Origin: Pterois miles
Taxonomy: Eukaryota; Chordata; Actinopteri; Perciformes; Scorpaenidae
Reading direction: 5' to 3'
Length of the DNA: 64,000 bases
Assembly (NCBI GenBank): GCA_947000775.1
Contig: CAMQGK010000341.1
Coordinates: 4,495,501 to 4,559,500, forward strand
Position 1 is the stretch's first letter. Every line of letters begins with the position of its first letter. Shown piece by piece: positions 1 to 12,900 of this stretch. The notes beneath the pieces were generated by a model. That model searched no databases. It was not told where the DNA came from and saw nothing but the letters and a program-made list of their open reading frames with translations. The position numbers were made by a program, and so were the translations under genes.

Positions 1-164
1 AAAATAAGCTTTTTCCACAGGCTAATAAATCTGAAAATAAAATAACAATAATGAATGAATCAACCATTCAAGCCTTGGAGGAGCAAGAAAAAGTGCATAA
101 AGAAAATGTTAATTATTGCTCAGTTTGCACCACACTGATCTAACCTGATGTGCCCAAGCCTGAT
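1..164. other. Unrecognised AT-rich sequence at the window edge
   Basis: AT-rich sequence next to the decayed hAT fragment. The transposase similarity fades near position 165. I see no open frame or known repeat motif here; it could be unrecognised transposon interior. Confidence 0.4.
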
Positions 165-466
165 TTTGTGATTTCTTTTGCCACAGTATAACTAGCCTTT
201 CCAGCAGCCTCACTTTGTGATTTGAACATAATCTATTGTGAAACCAAACTTCTTTTCATCTCCACCACTTTCTGGCTCCTTGGAGTCGTGTCCAGGTCCT
301 TGTTCTTATCCTGGTGTTTCGTAGTGTCGTCTAATGCTGTACTCCTTAGTTACAGACACGTTGGCTCCACAAACAAGACAAACAGGTCTGTTTTTACATA
401 TGTAAACAGATAATCTGCCTCCCACCTGTCCAGAAAGCTTCTGTTTTCTGCCTTTCTTTTCGACAT
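165..466 (-). pseudogene. hAT-family transposase N-terminus, frameshifted remnant
   Basis: Read on the minus strand, an ATG at 466-464 opens MSKRKAENRSFLDRWEADY. In a shifted frame this continues as RPVCLVCGANVSV then RRHYET, and after another shift HQDKNKDLDT and VVEMKRSLVSQ. This is the layout of BED-like zinc-finger N-termini in hAT transposases and their domesticated relatives (GTF2IRD2/EPM2AIP1 type): a CxxC pair followed by a histidine-containing RRHYxxxH segment. At least two frameshifts and one in-frame stop break it, and similarity fades near 165, so the catalytic RNase-H-like and dimerisation regions are absent. It cannot make an active transposase. The family assignment is by recognition of the motif order, not by a search. 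Confidence 0.7.
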
Positions 467-775
467 TTTTGGGAAGGGGTACCACGGAGACAGCGGTAGT
501 ATGAGGTTGCGGCGTGGTCTGGGAGATGCCCAGGGAGGCAGGGTGAGCCGGGGCTTTGCTGCCGAAGCACAGATCCCTACTGACACAGAGTAGAGGGCGT
601 GTCTGGGTCCTGTCCTGATTGACGCGCTAAAACAACAGCAGAGCATTATGGGATTTGTAGTATTAGCGGTGAATGCGTTGTTCTGTACCGGCGGGCCAGC
701 TGTAATAATAATTTTATATTGCCTCGCGGGCCAAATATAATTACACTGCGGGCCAAATTTGGCGGTTTTTTATCA
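467..775 (-). mobile_element. hAT element 5' non-coding and subterminal region
   Basis: This directly precedes the transposase start on the minus strand. It is rich in GGCCCGC blocks (near 689, 723 and 747) and has an AATCCCATAATGC segment resembling AATCCCACAATGC-like sequence in the elements at 2488-3230 and 19032-19676. These features suggest it belongs to the same hAT group. The outermost terminal repeat is missing: the element runs straight into degenerate satellite at about 776. Confidence 0.55.
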
Positions 776-1024
776 TAATATTGTTTAGCATACTATAATA
801 TGACTAACAGGAGACTTTGTTGTTGACATGAAATTTTTCAAGATTCAATACTGACCTTTGAAATTTTTCGACATACTATAAAATGACTTTTTTTGATATT
901 CGATACTTTTTCATCATACTATACTATGACTTGTCATGACTTTTTTTTTCGACATGCTATACTGTAACTTTTTTGACATACTATACTATGATTTTTTTAC
1001 GTGACTTTTTTTCGACATACTATA
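776..1024 (-). repeat. Degenerate short-unit satellite, antisense orientation
   Basis: Imperfect 25-45 bp units built on CATACTATACTATGACTTTTTT, with GACATACTATA recurring near 870, 950, 976 and 1014. It is the reverse complement of the motif in the arrays at 1795-2487 and in the 157-bp monomers, so it belongs to the same satellite family. Confidence 0.75.
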
Positions 1025-1050
1025 CTGTGTGTGTGTGTGTGTGTGTGTAT
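1025..1050. repeat. (GT)n microsatellite
   Basis: About 12 GT dinucleotides at the 3' side of the adjoining minus-strand LINE remnant. It may be the simple-repeat tail that such LINEs carry. Confidence 0.85.
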
Positions 1051-1760
1051 GCGCATACAAGAAATTTGACTCGATGTACTTTGAAATATAAATGGTAGCA
1101 AGGGGCAAGGATAACAAAGCTGAACTAATAGAGGTGAACAACAGACAGAATTGTGCAATGTACAGAAGTAGTGAAAAAATAGGTGTATTTACCAATATTA
1201 TACATATTTCTACATATATAGGAAGCATGAATAATCTACAATAAAATAAAAGACAAAACATCTGTATACAAGTCGAGTATTGTCTAAGTTGTAAATAATA
1301 CATATAGTTCAAAGAAATAAATGCTGGATATACATAGATTGGGTGATTATGCACGTGTAAATATGTATGACAATATTTATTTTACAATAGGAAAGACGTT
1401 TACAACATATGCCTTATTTAACTGTTCATCAGAGTGATGGCTTGTGTGAAGAAACTGTTGTTGTGTCTGGTTGTTTTGGCGTACAGTGTTTTGTAGCGCC
1501 TACCAGAGGGGAGAAGTTAAAGCAGGTTGTGTCCAGGGTGTGAAGAGTCCACAGTGACAGCAGTGTGTTTCCTGACTCTGTAGGTGTCCCGGATGAAGGG
1601 CAGGCTGGCACCAGTGATTTTGTCTGCAGTCCTGACCGTCCATTGTCGTCTCCTCCTGTCATGTTTGGTGGCTTGACCAACCCACTGATGGATGTGCAGA
1701 GAGCAGACTGGAATACTGCAGTGGAGAACTGGATCAGCAGCAGGTAGGTTGACCTTCCTG
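1051..1760 (-). pseudogene. LINE (L2/Rex1-like) ORF2 C-terminus and 3' UTR remnant
   Basis: On the minus strand, short conceptual segments in one frame read LVKPPNMTGGDDNGRSGLQTK. In another frame they read GASLPFIRDTYR, then LLPSGRRYKTLYAKTTRHNN and SFFTQAITLMNS. The LLPSGRRY...R..NSFF..AI.L.N pattern is the usual C-terminal signature of L2/Rex1-class fish non-LTR retrotransposons. At least one frameshift and a stop (after GHNLL) break it. A roughly 370-bp AT-rich 3' UTR follows and ends at the GT repeat. It is strongly 5'-truncated, with no reverse transcriptase motifs, and sits between oppositely oriented satellite blocks. Confidence 0.72.
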
Positions 1761-1794
1761 AGCTAGAGCAGAAAAGTCAGGAAAAAACATATTA

Positions 1795-2487
1795 GAGTAT
1801 ACCATGAAAAATTTATTATAGGCCGAAAAAGACTATATCATTAAAGGTCATATTATATCCTAACAGTACACCATAAAAAGTCAGTCATGCATCAAAAAAA
1901 CCTCATGGTATTGTACATTGAACAAAATCATAATGTATGTCGAAAAAGTGAGTGTAGTATGTCGAAAAAAAGTGTTGAAAAAAGTAAGAATATTGTGTGT
2001 CAAATAGTCATGGTGTAGTATGTCAAAAGTCATAATGTAGTCTGTCGAAATAAGTCATGAAAAAAGTCATAGTATAGTATGTCGAGAAAAAAAGTGCTGA
2101 AAAGAATAATAGTATAGTGTGTTGAAAATAGTCATGGTATAGTATGTCAAAAAAGTCGTGAAAAAAGTCATAGTATAGTATGTCAGAAAAATCATAGTGT
2201 AGTATGTCGAAAATAGTCATAGTATGTCGAAAAAAAAGTCTTAGTATAGTATGTCGAAAAAATTATAGTGCAGTATGTCGAAAAAAGTGATGAAAACATT
2301 AATAGTAGTGTCGAAAAAAGTCGTGAAAAAAGTCATAGTATAGTATGTCAAAAAAGTCAGTGTTGTATGTGGAAAAAAGTCCTGAAAAAAATAATAGTAT
2401 AGTGTGTCAAAAAAGTCACAGTGCCGTATGTCGAAAAAAGTCATGAAAAAAGTCATAGTGTAGTATGTCGAAAAAGTCATAGTATAC
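1795..2487 (+). repeat. Degenerate short-unit satellite, sense orientation
   Basis: Tandem 20-45 bp units of the form GTCATAGTATAGTATGTCGA followed by an A-run, with variable spacing. The motif matches bases 2-21 of the 157-bp monomer of the main array. This block ends at the TIR of the hAT element starting at 2488. Confidence 0.85.
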
Positions 2488-3230
2488 CAGGGGTGTCAAA
2501 CTCATTTTCATCCCGGACCACATCAGCCTCATGGTTCCCCTCAAAGGGCCGGTTGTAACTGTAAGACTATATAAATATATCTACTCTAGATCATATTATA
2601 AAATTGCTCCTGAATTTGATTAGTATTAGTTTTAGTAATAATATATTTAATAACTGAAGACAAAAAGTTAGTTTTTTTTTAAATTCGGGGCTTGATTCCC
2701 AGAATTGTACATTTACATCAGCCAGCAGCGACTTTGTGCAGGCGGGATTCATTCAGTCTGGATGCGGAGGGGTGAACAGCTCTGACTGCAGCTAGGAGGG
2801 ACTGCTGACGAGGACCAGGCCCCCTATGAGAGCTTTGGGACCGGGGAGGGGTCCACGGCAGCACCCGCTGCTCATTGAGAAGAGGAAGAACGATACCTGC
2901 TTTCTCCATAACACCAGAAAAACTCATTAGATGTGGCGCTAATTTCTTTTTTGAAAGACTCGCTAGAGGGGTCTGAAAAGTGGCTAAATATAGCGACTAA
3001 GTCGCTAAGTAGGCGTCACAGCGCCGTTGCTGGAAACCGCAGATACTGAGACGCTACGGTACGCATGTCACAAAATCGAGATGCATTGTGGGATATGCAG
3101 TTTAAAGACACAGCACTTCTGTGAAGCGGCATAGAATTGAATGATATGCATTCTATATTCTTTGCAAGCCCTCACGGGCCACATAAAGTTAGGTGGCGGG
3201 CCAAATCCCGCGGGCCTTGAATTACACGTG
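2488..3230 (-). mobile_element. Non-autonomous hAT-like element, left arm (743 bp)
   Basis: It starts CAGGGGTGTCAAACTC and ends GGGCCTTGAATTACACGTG, a degraded inverted copy of the start (compare GAGTTTGACACCCCTG). Flanking 8-mers are TAGTATAC (2480-2487) and TACTATAC (3231-3238). They differ at one base, consistent with the 8-bp target duplication hAT transposases make. No transposase frame is present. The interior shares GC-rich subterminal GGGCC blocks with the hAT remnant at 467-775. An inverted relative lies at 19032-19676. The strand is set by likening its GGGCC-rich end to the 5' end of the coding remnant. Confidence 0.75.
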
Positions 3231-3909
3231 TACTATACTATGATGTTTTTTTGTAAAATTTTCCAACATTTTACGAAATGACTTTTTTCCACCATATGAT
3301 CATTTTACATGCTATAATACGACCATTTTCATGATTTTTTTCAACATCGAAAAAATTTGACGTTTTCTTCGAAAAATTTCGACATACTATACTATGAGGT
3401 TTTTTTTTTTGTAAAATTTTCCAACATTTCAGGAAATTACTATTTTCCACCATGGAATCATTTTACGTGCTATAATACGACCATTTTCATGATTTTTTTC
3501 AACATCAAAAAAATTTTACGTTTTCATTGTAAAATTTTCGACATACTATACTATGTTTTTTTTGTAAAATTTTCCAACATTTCACAAAATGACTTTTTTC
3601 CACCATAGGATCATTTTAAATTCTATAATACGACCATTTTCATGATTTTTTTCAACATCGAAAAAATTTGACGTTTTCATCGAAAAATTTTCGACATACT
3701 ATACTATGACGTTTTTGTTTTGTAAAATTTACCAACATTTTACGAAATGACTTTTTTCCACCATAGGATCATTTTACATGCTATAATACGACCGTTTTCA
3801 TGATTTTTTTTCAACGTCAAAAAGGTTTGACGTTTTCATCGAAAAATTTTGACATACTATACTATGACGTTTTTTTTCGTAAAGTTTTCCAACATTTCAC
3901 GAAATGACA
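3231..3909 (-). repeat. 157-bp satellite, about four antisense monomers
   Basis: Units run TACTATACTATGACGTTTTT, TAAAATTTTCCAACATTTC, then TTTTTTCCACCATAGGATCA, with a period near 155-158. They are the reverse complement of the long array to the right. Orientation switches at about 3909-3911, where ACGAAATGACAT runs directly into TAGTATAGTATG. Confidence 0.9.
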
Positions 3910-6900
3910 TTAGTATAGTATGTTGGAAATTTTTCAATGAAAACGTCAAATATTTTTGATGTTGAAAATAATCATGAAAATGGTCGTATTATAGCATGTA
4001 AAATGATCCTATGGTGGAAAAAAGTCATTTCGTGAAATGCCGGAAAATTTTAAGAAAAAAAAGTCATAGTACAGTATGTCGAAAATTTTACGATGAAAAT
4101 GTCAAATTTTTTTGTTGTTGAAATAAATCATGAAAACGGTCGTATTATAGAATTTAAAATGATCCTATGGTGGAAAAACGTCATTTCGTGAAATGTTGGA
4201 AAATTTTCCAAAAAAAACCCCGTCATAGTACAGTATGTCGAAAATTTTACAATGAAAACGTAAAAATTTTTTGATGTTGAAAAAAATCATGAAAATGGTC
4301 ACATTATAGCATGTAAAATGATTCTATGGTGGAAAAAAGTAATTTCGTGAAATGCTGGAAAATTTTCCAAAAAAAAAACGTCATAGTATAGTATGTCGAA
4401 ATTTTTCGATGAAAACGTCAAATTTTTATGTTGTTGAAATAAATCATGAAAACGGTCGTATTATAGCATGTAAAATGATCCTATGGTGGAAAAAAGTCAT
4501 TTCGTGAAATGTTGGAAAATTTTACGAACAAAACGTCATAGTATAGTATGTCGAAAATTTTACAATGAAAACATCAAATTTTTTTGATGTTGAAAAAAAT
4601 CATGAAAATGGTCGTATTATAGCATTTAAAATGATTCTATGGTGGAAAAAAGTAATTCCGTGAAATGTTGGAAAATTTTATAAAAAAAAACGTCATAGTA
4701 TAGTATGTCGAAAATTTTACACTGAAAACGTAAAAATTTTTTGATGTTGAAAAAAATCATGAAAATGGTCACATAATAGCATGTAAAATGATTCTATGGT
4801 GGAAAAAAGTAATTTCGTGAAATGTTGGAAAACTTTACGAAAAAAACGTCATAGTATAGTATGTCGAAATTTTTCGAAGAAAACATTAAATTTTTTCGAT
4901 GTTGAAAAAAATCATGAAAACGGTCGTATTATAGAATTTAAAATGATCCTATGGTGGAAAAAAGTCATTTCGTGAAATGTTGGAAAATTTTACGAACAAA
5001 ACGTCATAGTATAGTATGTCGAAAATTTTACAATGAAAACGTAAAATTTTTTTGATGTTGAAAAAAATCATGAAAATGGTCGTATTATAGCATTTAAAAT
5101 GATTCTATGGTGGAAAAAAGTAATTCCGTGAAATGTTGGAAAATTTTCCAAAAAAAAAAAAAAACGTCATAGTATAGTATGTCGAAATTTTTCGAAGAAA
5201 ACATTAAATTTTTTCGATGTTGAAAAAAATCATGAAAACGGTCGTATTATAGAATTTAAAATGATCCTATGGTGGAAAAAAGTCATTTCGTGAAATGCTG
5301 GAAAGTTTTCCAAAAAAAAACCCGTCATAGTATAGTATGTCGAAAATTTTACGATGAAAACGTCAAATTTTTATGTTGTTGAAATAAATCATGAAAACGG
5401 TCGTATTATAGAATTTAAAATGATCCTATGGTGGAAAAAAGTCTTTTCGTAAAATGTTGGAAAATTTTACAAAAAAAACCGTCATAGTATAGTATGTTGA
5501 AATTTTTCCATGAAAACGTCAAATTTTATTGATGTTGACAAAAATCATGAAAATGGTTGTATTATAGCATGTAAAATGATTCTATGGTGGAAAAAAATAA
5601 TTTCGTGAAATGTTGGAAAATTTTCCAAAAAAAAAACCGTCATAGTATAGTATGTCAAAATTTTTCAAAAAAAGTCATTTCGTGAAATGTTGGAAAATTT
5701 TACGAACAAAACGTCATAGTATAGTGTATCGAAAATTTTACGATGAAAACGTCAAATTTTTATGTTGTTGAAATAAATCATGAAAATGGTCGTATTGTAG
5801 AATTTAAAATGATCCTATGGTGGAAAAAAAGTCATTTCGTGAAATGTTGGAAAATTTTATAAAAAAAACGTCATAGTATAGTATGTCGAAAATTTTACAC
5901 TGAAAACGTAAAAATTTTTTGATGTTGAAAAAAATCATGAAAATGGTCACATAATAGCATGTAAAATGATTCTATGGTGGAAAAAAGTAATTTCGTGAAA
6001 TGTTGGAAAATTTTACGAAAAAACCGTCATAGTATAGTATGTCGAAATTTTTCGATGAAAACGTCAAATTTTTTCAATGTTGGAAAAAATCATGAAAACG
6101 GTCGTATTATAGCATGTAAAATGATCCTATGGTGGAAAAAAGTCATTTCGTGAAATGTTGGAAAATTTTACGAAAAAACCGTCATAGTATAGTATGTCGA
6201 AATTTTTCGATGAAAACGTCAAATTTTATTGATGGTGAAAAAAATCATGAAAACGGTCGTATTATAGCATGTAAAATGATCCTATAGTGGAAAAAAGTCA
6301 TTTCGTGAAATGTTGGAAAATTTTCCAAAAAAAAAACGTCATAGTATAGTATGTCGAAATTTTTCGATGAAAACGTCAAATTTTTTTGATGTTGAAAAAA
6401 ATCATGAAAATGGTCGTATTATAGCATGTAAAATGATTCTATGGTGGAAAAAAGTCATTTCGTGAAATGTTGGAAAATTTTACGAACAAAACGTCATAGT
6501 ATAGTATGTCGAAAATTTTACAATGAAAACGTAAAATTTTTTTGATGTTCAAAAAAATCATGAAAATGGTCGTATTATAGCATTTAAAATGATTCTATGG
6601 TGGAAAAAAGTAATTCCGTGAAATGTTGGAAAATTTTCCAAAAAAAAAAAAACGTCATAGTATAGTATGTCGAAATTTTTCGATGAAAACGTCAAATTTT
6701 TTTGATGTTGGAAAAAATCATGAAAATGGTCGTATTATAGAATTTAAAGTGATCCTATGGTGGAAAAAAAGTCTTTTCGTGAAATGTTGGAAAATTTTAT
6801 AAAAAAAACGTCATAGTATGGTATGTCAAATATTTTACAATGAAAACGTAAAAAATTTTTGATGTTGAAAAAAATCATGAAAATGGTCGTATTATAGCAT

Positions 6901-9900
6901 TTAAAATGATTCTATGGTGGAAAAAAGTAATTCCGTGAAATGTTGGAAAATTTTCCAAAAAAAAAAAACGTCATAGTATAGTATGTCGAAATTTTTCCAT
7001 GAAAACGTCAAATTTTATTGATGTTGAAAAAAATCATGAAAACGGTCTTATTATAGCATTTAAAATGATTCTATGGTGGAAAAAAGTAATTTCGTGAAAT
7101 ATTGGAAAATTTTCCAAAAAAAAAAACGTCATAGTATAGTATGTCGAAATTTTTCGATGAAAACGTCAAATTTTTTTGATGGTGAAAAAAATCATGAAAA
7201 TGGTCGTATTATAGCATGTAAAATGATTCTATGGTGGAAAAAAGTAATTTCGTGAAATGTTGGAAAATTTTACGAAAAAAACGTCATAGTATAGTATGTC
7301 GAAATTTTTCGATGAAAACGTCAAATTTTTTTGATGTTGAAAAAATCATGAAAATGGTCGTATTATAGAATTAAAAATGATCCTATGGTGGAAAAAAAGT
7401 CTTTTCGTGAAATGTTGGAAAATTTTATAAAAAAAACGTCATAGTATAGTATGTCGAATATTTTACAATGAAAACGTAAAAATTTTTTGATGTTGAAAAA
7501 AATCATGAAAATGGTCACATTATAGCATGTAAAATGATTCTATGGTGGAAAAAAGTAATTTCGTGAAATGTTGGAAAATTTTCCAAAAAAAAAAAACGTC
7601 ATAGTATAGTATGTCGAAATTTTTCGATGAAAACGTCAAATTTTATTGATGGTGAAAAAAATCATGAAAACGGTCGTATTATAGCATGTAAAATGATCCT
7701 ATAGTGGAAAAAAGTCATTTCGTGAAATGTTGGAAAATTTAACGAAAAAAAGTCATAGTATAGTATGTCGAAATTTTTCGATGAAAACGTCAAATTTTTT
7801 TGATGTTGAAAAAAATCATGAAAACGGTCGTATTATAGCATGTAAAATGATCCTGTGGTGGAAAAAAGTAATGTCGTGAAATGTTGGAAAATTTTACGAA
7901 CAAAACGTCATAGTATAGTATGTCGAAAATTTTACATTGAAAACGTAAAATTTTTTTGACGTTGAAAAAAATCATGAAAATGGTCGTATTATAGCATGTA
8001 AAATGATCCTATGTTGGAAAAAAGTCATTTCGTGAAATGCTTGAAAGTTTTCCAAACAAAAACCCGTCATAGTATAGTATGTCGAAAATTTTACGATGAA
8101 AACGTCAAATTTCTATGTTCTTGAAATAAATCATGAAAATGGTCGTATTATAGCATTTAAAATGATTCTATGGTGGAAAAAAGTAATTCCGTGAAATGTT
8201 GGAAAATTTTCCAAAAAAAAAAAAACGTCATAGTATAGTATGTCGAAATTTTTCGATGAAAACGTCAAATTTTTTCAATGTTGGAAAAAATCATGAAAAC
8301 GGTCGTATTATAGCATGTAAAATGATCCTATGGTGGAAAAAAGTCATTTCGTGAAATGCTGGAAAATTTTACGAACAAAACGTCATAGTATAGTATGTCG
8401 AAAATTTTACAATGAAAACGTAAAATTTTTTTGATGTTGAAAAAAATCATGAAAATGGTCGTATTATAGCATGTAAAATGATCCTATGGTGGAAAAAAGT
8501 CATTTCGTGAAATGCTGGAAAATTTTACGAAAAAAACGTCATAGTATAGTATGTCGAAATTTTTCCATGAAAACGTCAAATTTTTTTGATGTTGAAAAAA
8601 ATCATGAAAACGGTCTTATTATAGCATTTAAAATGATCCTATGGTGGAAAAAAGTAATTTCGTGAAATATTGGAAAATTTTCCAAAAAAAAAAACGTCAT
8701 AGTATAGTATGTCAAAATTTTTCCATGAAAACGTCAAATTTTATTGATGGTGAAAAAAATCATGGAAACGGTCGTATTATAGCATGTAAAATGATCCTAT
8801 GGTGGAAAAAAGTCATTTCGTGAAATGTTGGAAAATTTTACGAACAAAACGTCATAGTATAGCATGTCGAAAATTTTACAATGAAAACGTAAAATTTTTT
8901 TGATGTTGAAAAAAATCATGAAAATGGTCGTATTATAGCATTTAAAATGATTCTATGGTGGAAAAAAGTAATTCCGTGAAATGTTGGAAAATTTTCCAAA
9001 AAAAAAAAACGTCATAGTATAGTATGTCGAAATTTTTCGATGAAAACGTCAAATTTTTTTGATGTTGAAAAAAATCATGAAAACGGTCGTATTATAGCAT
9101 GTAAAATGATCCTATGGTGGAAAAAAGTCATTTCGTGAAATGCTGGAAAATTTTACGAACAAAACGTCATAGTATAGTATGTCGAAAATTTTACAATGAA
9201 AACGTAAAATTTTTTTGATGTTGAAAAAAATCATGAAAATGGTCGTATTATAGCATGTAAAATGATCCTATGGTGGAAAAAAGTCATTTCGTGAAATGCT
9301 GGAAAATTTTACGAACAAAACGTCATGGTATAGTATGTCGAAATTTTTCCATGAAAACGTCATTTTTTTGATGTTGAAAAAAATCATGAAAACGGTCTTA
9401 TTATAGCATTTAAAATGATCCTATGGTGGAAAAAAGTAATTTCGTGAAATATTGGAAAATTTTCCAAAAAAAAAAACGTCATAGTATAGTATGTCGAAAT
9501 TTTTCGATGAAAACGTCAAATTTTTTTGATGGTGAAAAAAATCATGAAAATGGTCACATTATAGCATGTAAAATGATTCTATGGTGGAAAAAAGTAATTT
9601 CGTGAAATGTTGGAAAATTTTCCAAAAAAAAAAAAAACGTCATAGTATAGTATGTCGAAATTTTTCGATGAAAACGTCAAATTTTTTTGATGTTGAAAAA
9701 AATCATGAAAACGGTCGTATTATAGCATGTAAAATGATCCTATAGTGGAAAAAAGTCTTTTCGTAAAATGATGGAAAATTTTACAAAAAAAAACGTCATA
9801 GTGTAGTATGTCGAAATTTTTACAATGAAAACGTAAAATTTTTTTGATGTTGAAAAAAATCATGAAAATGGTCGTATTATATCATTTAAAATGATCCTAT

Positions 9901-12900
9901 GGTGGAAAAAAGTAATTCCGCGAAATGTTGGAAAATTTTCAAAAAAAAAAAACGTCATAGTATAGTATGTCGAAATTTTTTGATGAAAACGTCAAATTTT
10001 TTTGATGTTGGAAAAAATCATGAAAATGGTCGTATTATAGAATTTAAAATGATCCTATGGTGGAAAAAAGTCATTTCGTGAAATGTTGGAAAATTTCACG
10101 AAAAAAACGACATAGTATAGTATGTCGAAATTTTTCCATGAAAACGTCAAATTTTATTGATGTTGAAAAAAATCATGAAAACGGTCTTATTATAGCATTT
10201 AAATTGATTCTGTGGTGGAAAAGAGTAATTTCGTGAAATGTTGGAAAATTTTCCAAAAAAAAAACGTTATAGTATAGTATGTCGAAATTTTTCCATGAAA
10301 ACATCAAATTCTATTGTTATTGAAAAAAATCATGACAATGGTCGTATTATAGCATTTAAAATGATTCTATGGTGGAAAAAAGTAATTCCGTGAAATGTTG
10401 GAAAATTTTCCAAAAAAAAAAAACGTCATAGTATAGTATGTCGAAATTTTTCGATGAAAACGTCACATTTTTTCAATGTTGGAAAAAATCATGAAAACGG
10501 TCGTATTATAGCATGTGAAATGATCCTATGGTGGAAAAAAGTCATTTCGTGAAATGCTGGAAAATTTTACGAACAAAACGTCATAGTATAGTATGTCGAA
10601 ATTTTTCCATGAAAACGTCAAATTTTTTTGATGTTGAAAAAAATCATGAAAATGGTCTTATTATAGCATTTAAAATGATCCTATGGTGGAAAAAAGTAAT
10701 TTCGTGAAATATTGGAAAATTTTCCAAAAAAAAAAACGTCATAGTATAGTATGTCAAAATTTTTCGATGAAAACGTAAAATTTTTTCAATGTTGGAAAAA
10801 ATCATGAAAACGGTCGTATTATAGCATGTAAAATGATCCTATGGTGGAAAAAAGTCATTTCGTGAAATGTTGGAAAATTTTACGAACAAAACGTCATAGT
10901 ATAGTATGTCGAAATTTTTCCATGAAAACGTCAAATTTTTTTGATGTTGAAAAAAATCATGAAAACGGTCTTATTATAGCATTTAAAATGATCCTATGGT
11001 GGAAAAAAGTAATTTCGTGAAATATTGGAAAATTTTCCAAAAAAAAAAACCTCATAGTATAGTATGTCGAAATTTTTTGATGAAAACGTCAAATTTTTTT
11101 GATGGTGAAAAAAATCATGAAAATGGTCGTATTATAGCATGTAAAATGATTCTATGGTGGAAAAAAGTAATTTCGTGAAATGTTGGAAAATTTTACGAAA
11201 AAAACTTCATAGTATAGTATGTCGAAATTTTTCGATGAAAACGTCAAATTTTTTTGATGTTGGAAAAAATCATGAAAATGGTCGTATTATAGAATTTAAA
11301 GTGATCCTATGGTGGAAAAAAAGTCTTTTCGTGAAATGTTGGAAAATTTTATAAAAAAAACGTCATAGTATAGTATGTCGAATATTTTACAATGAAAACG
11401 TAAAAATTTTTTGATGTTGAAAAAAATCATGAAAATGGTCACATTATAGCATGTAAAATGATTCTATGGTGGAAAACAGTAATTTCGTGAAATGTTGGAA
11501 AATTTTCCAAAAAAAAAAAACGTCATAGTATAGTATGTCGAAATTTTTCCATGAAAACGTCAAATTTTTTTGATGTTGAAAAAAATCATGAAAACGGTCG
11601 TATTATAGCATGTAAAATGATCCTATAGTGGAAAAAAGTCTTTTCGTAAAATGATGGAAAATTTTACAAAAAAAAACGTCATAGTGTAGTATGTCGAAAT
11701 TTTTCCATGAAAACGTCAAATTTTATTGATGGTGAAAAAAATCATGAAAACGGTCGTATTATAGCATGTAAAATGATCCTATGGTGGAAAAAAGTCATTT
11801 CGTGAAATGTTGGAAAATTTTACGAACAAAACGTCATAGTATAGTATGTCGAAAATTTTACAATGAAAACGTAAAATTTTTTTGATGTTGAAAAAAATCA
11901 TGAAAATGGTCGTATTATATCATTTAAAATGATCCTATGGTGGAAAAAAGTAATTCCGCGAAATGTTGGAAAATTTTCAAAAAAAAAAAATGTCATAGTA
12001 TAGTATGTCGAAATTTTCTGATGAAAACGTCAAATTTTTTTGATGTTGGAAAAAATCATGAAAATGGTCGTATTATAGAATTTAAAATGATCCTATGGTG
12101 GAAAAAAGTCATTTCGTGAAATGTTGGAAAATTTCACGAAAAAAACGACATAGTATAGTATGTCGAAATTTTTCCATGAAAACGTCAAATTTTATTGATG
12201 TTGAAAAAAATCATGAAAACGGTCTTATTATAGCATTTAAAGTGATTCTGTGGTGGAAAAGAGTAATTTCATGAAATGTTGGAAAATTTTCCAAAAAAAA
12301 AATGTTATAGTATAGTATGTCGAAATTTTTCCATGAAAACATCAAATTCTATTGTTATTGAAAAAAATCATGAAAATGGTCGTATTATAGCATTTAAAAT
12401 GATTCTATGGTGGAAAAAAGTAATTCCGTGAAATGTTGGAAAATTTTCCAAAAAAAAAAAACGTCATAGTATAGTATGTCGAAATTTTTCGATGAAAACG
12501 TCACATTTTTTCAATGTTGGAAAAAATCATGAAAACGGTCGTATTATAGCATGTGAAATGATCCTATGGTGGAAAAAAGTCATTTCGTGAAATGCTGGAA
12601 AATTTTACGAACAAAACGTCATAGTATAGTATGTCGAAATTTTTCCATGAAAACGTCAAATTTTTTTGATGTTGAAAAAAATCATGAAAATGGTCTTATT
12701 ATAGCATTTAAAATGATCCTATGGTGGAAAAAAGTAATTTCGTGAAATATTGGAAAATTTTCCAAAAAAAAAACGTCATAGTATAGTATGTCGAAATTTT
12801 TCGATGAAAACGTCAAATATTTTTGATGTTGAAAAAAATCATGAAAATGGTCGTATTATAGCATGTAAAATGATTCTATGGTGGAAAAAAGTAATTTCGT

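Noticed and set aside
2718..2927. 69-codon frame MSFSGVMEKAG...
   Set aside because: Lies in the non-autonomous hAT arm, is disrupted in the inverted copy and has no transposase motif.
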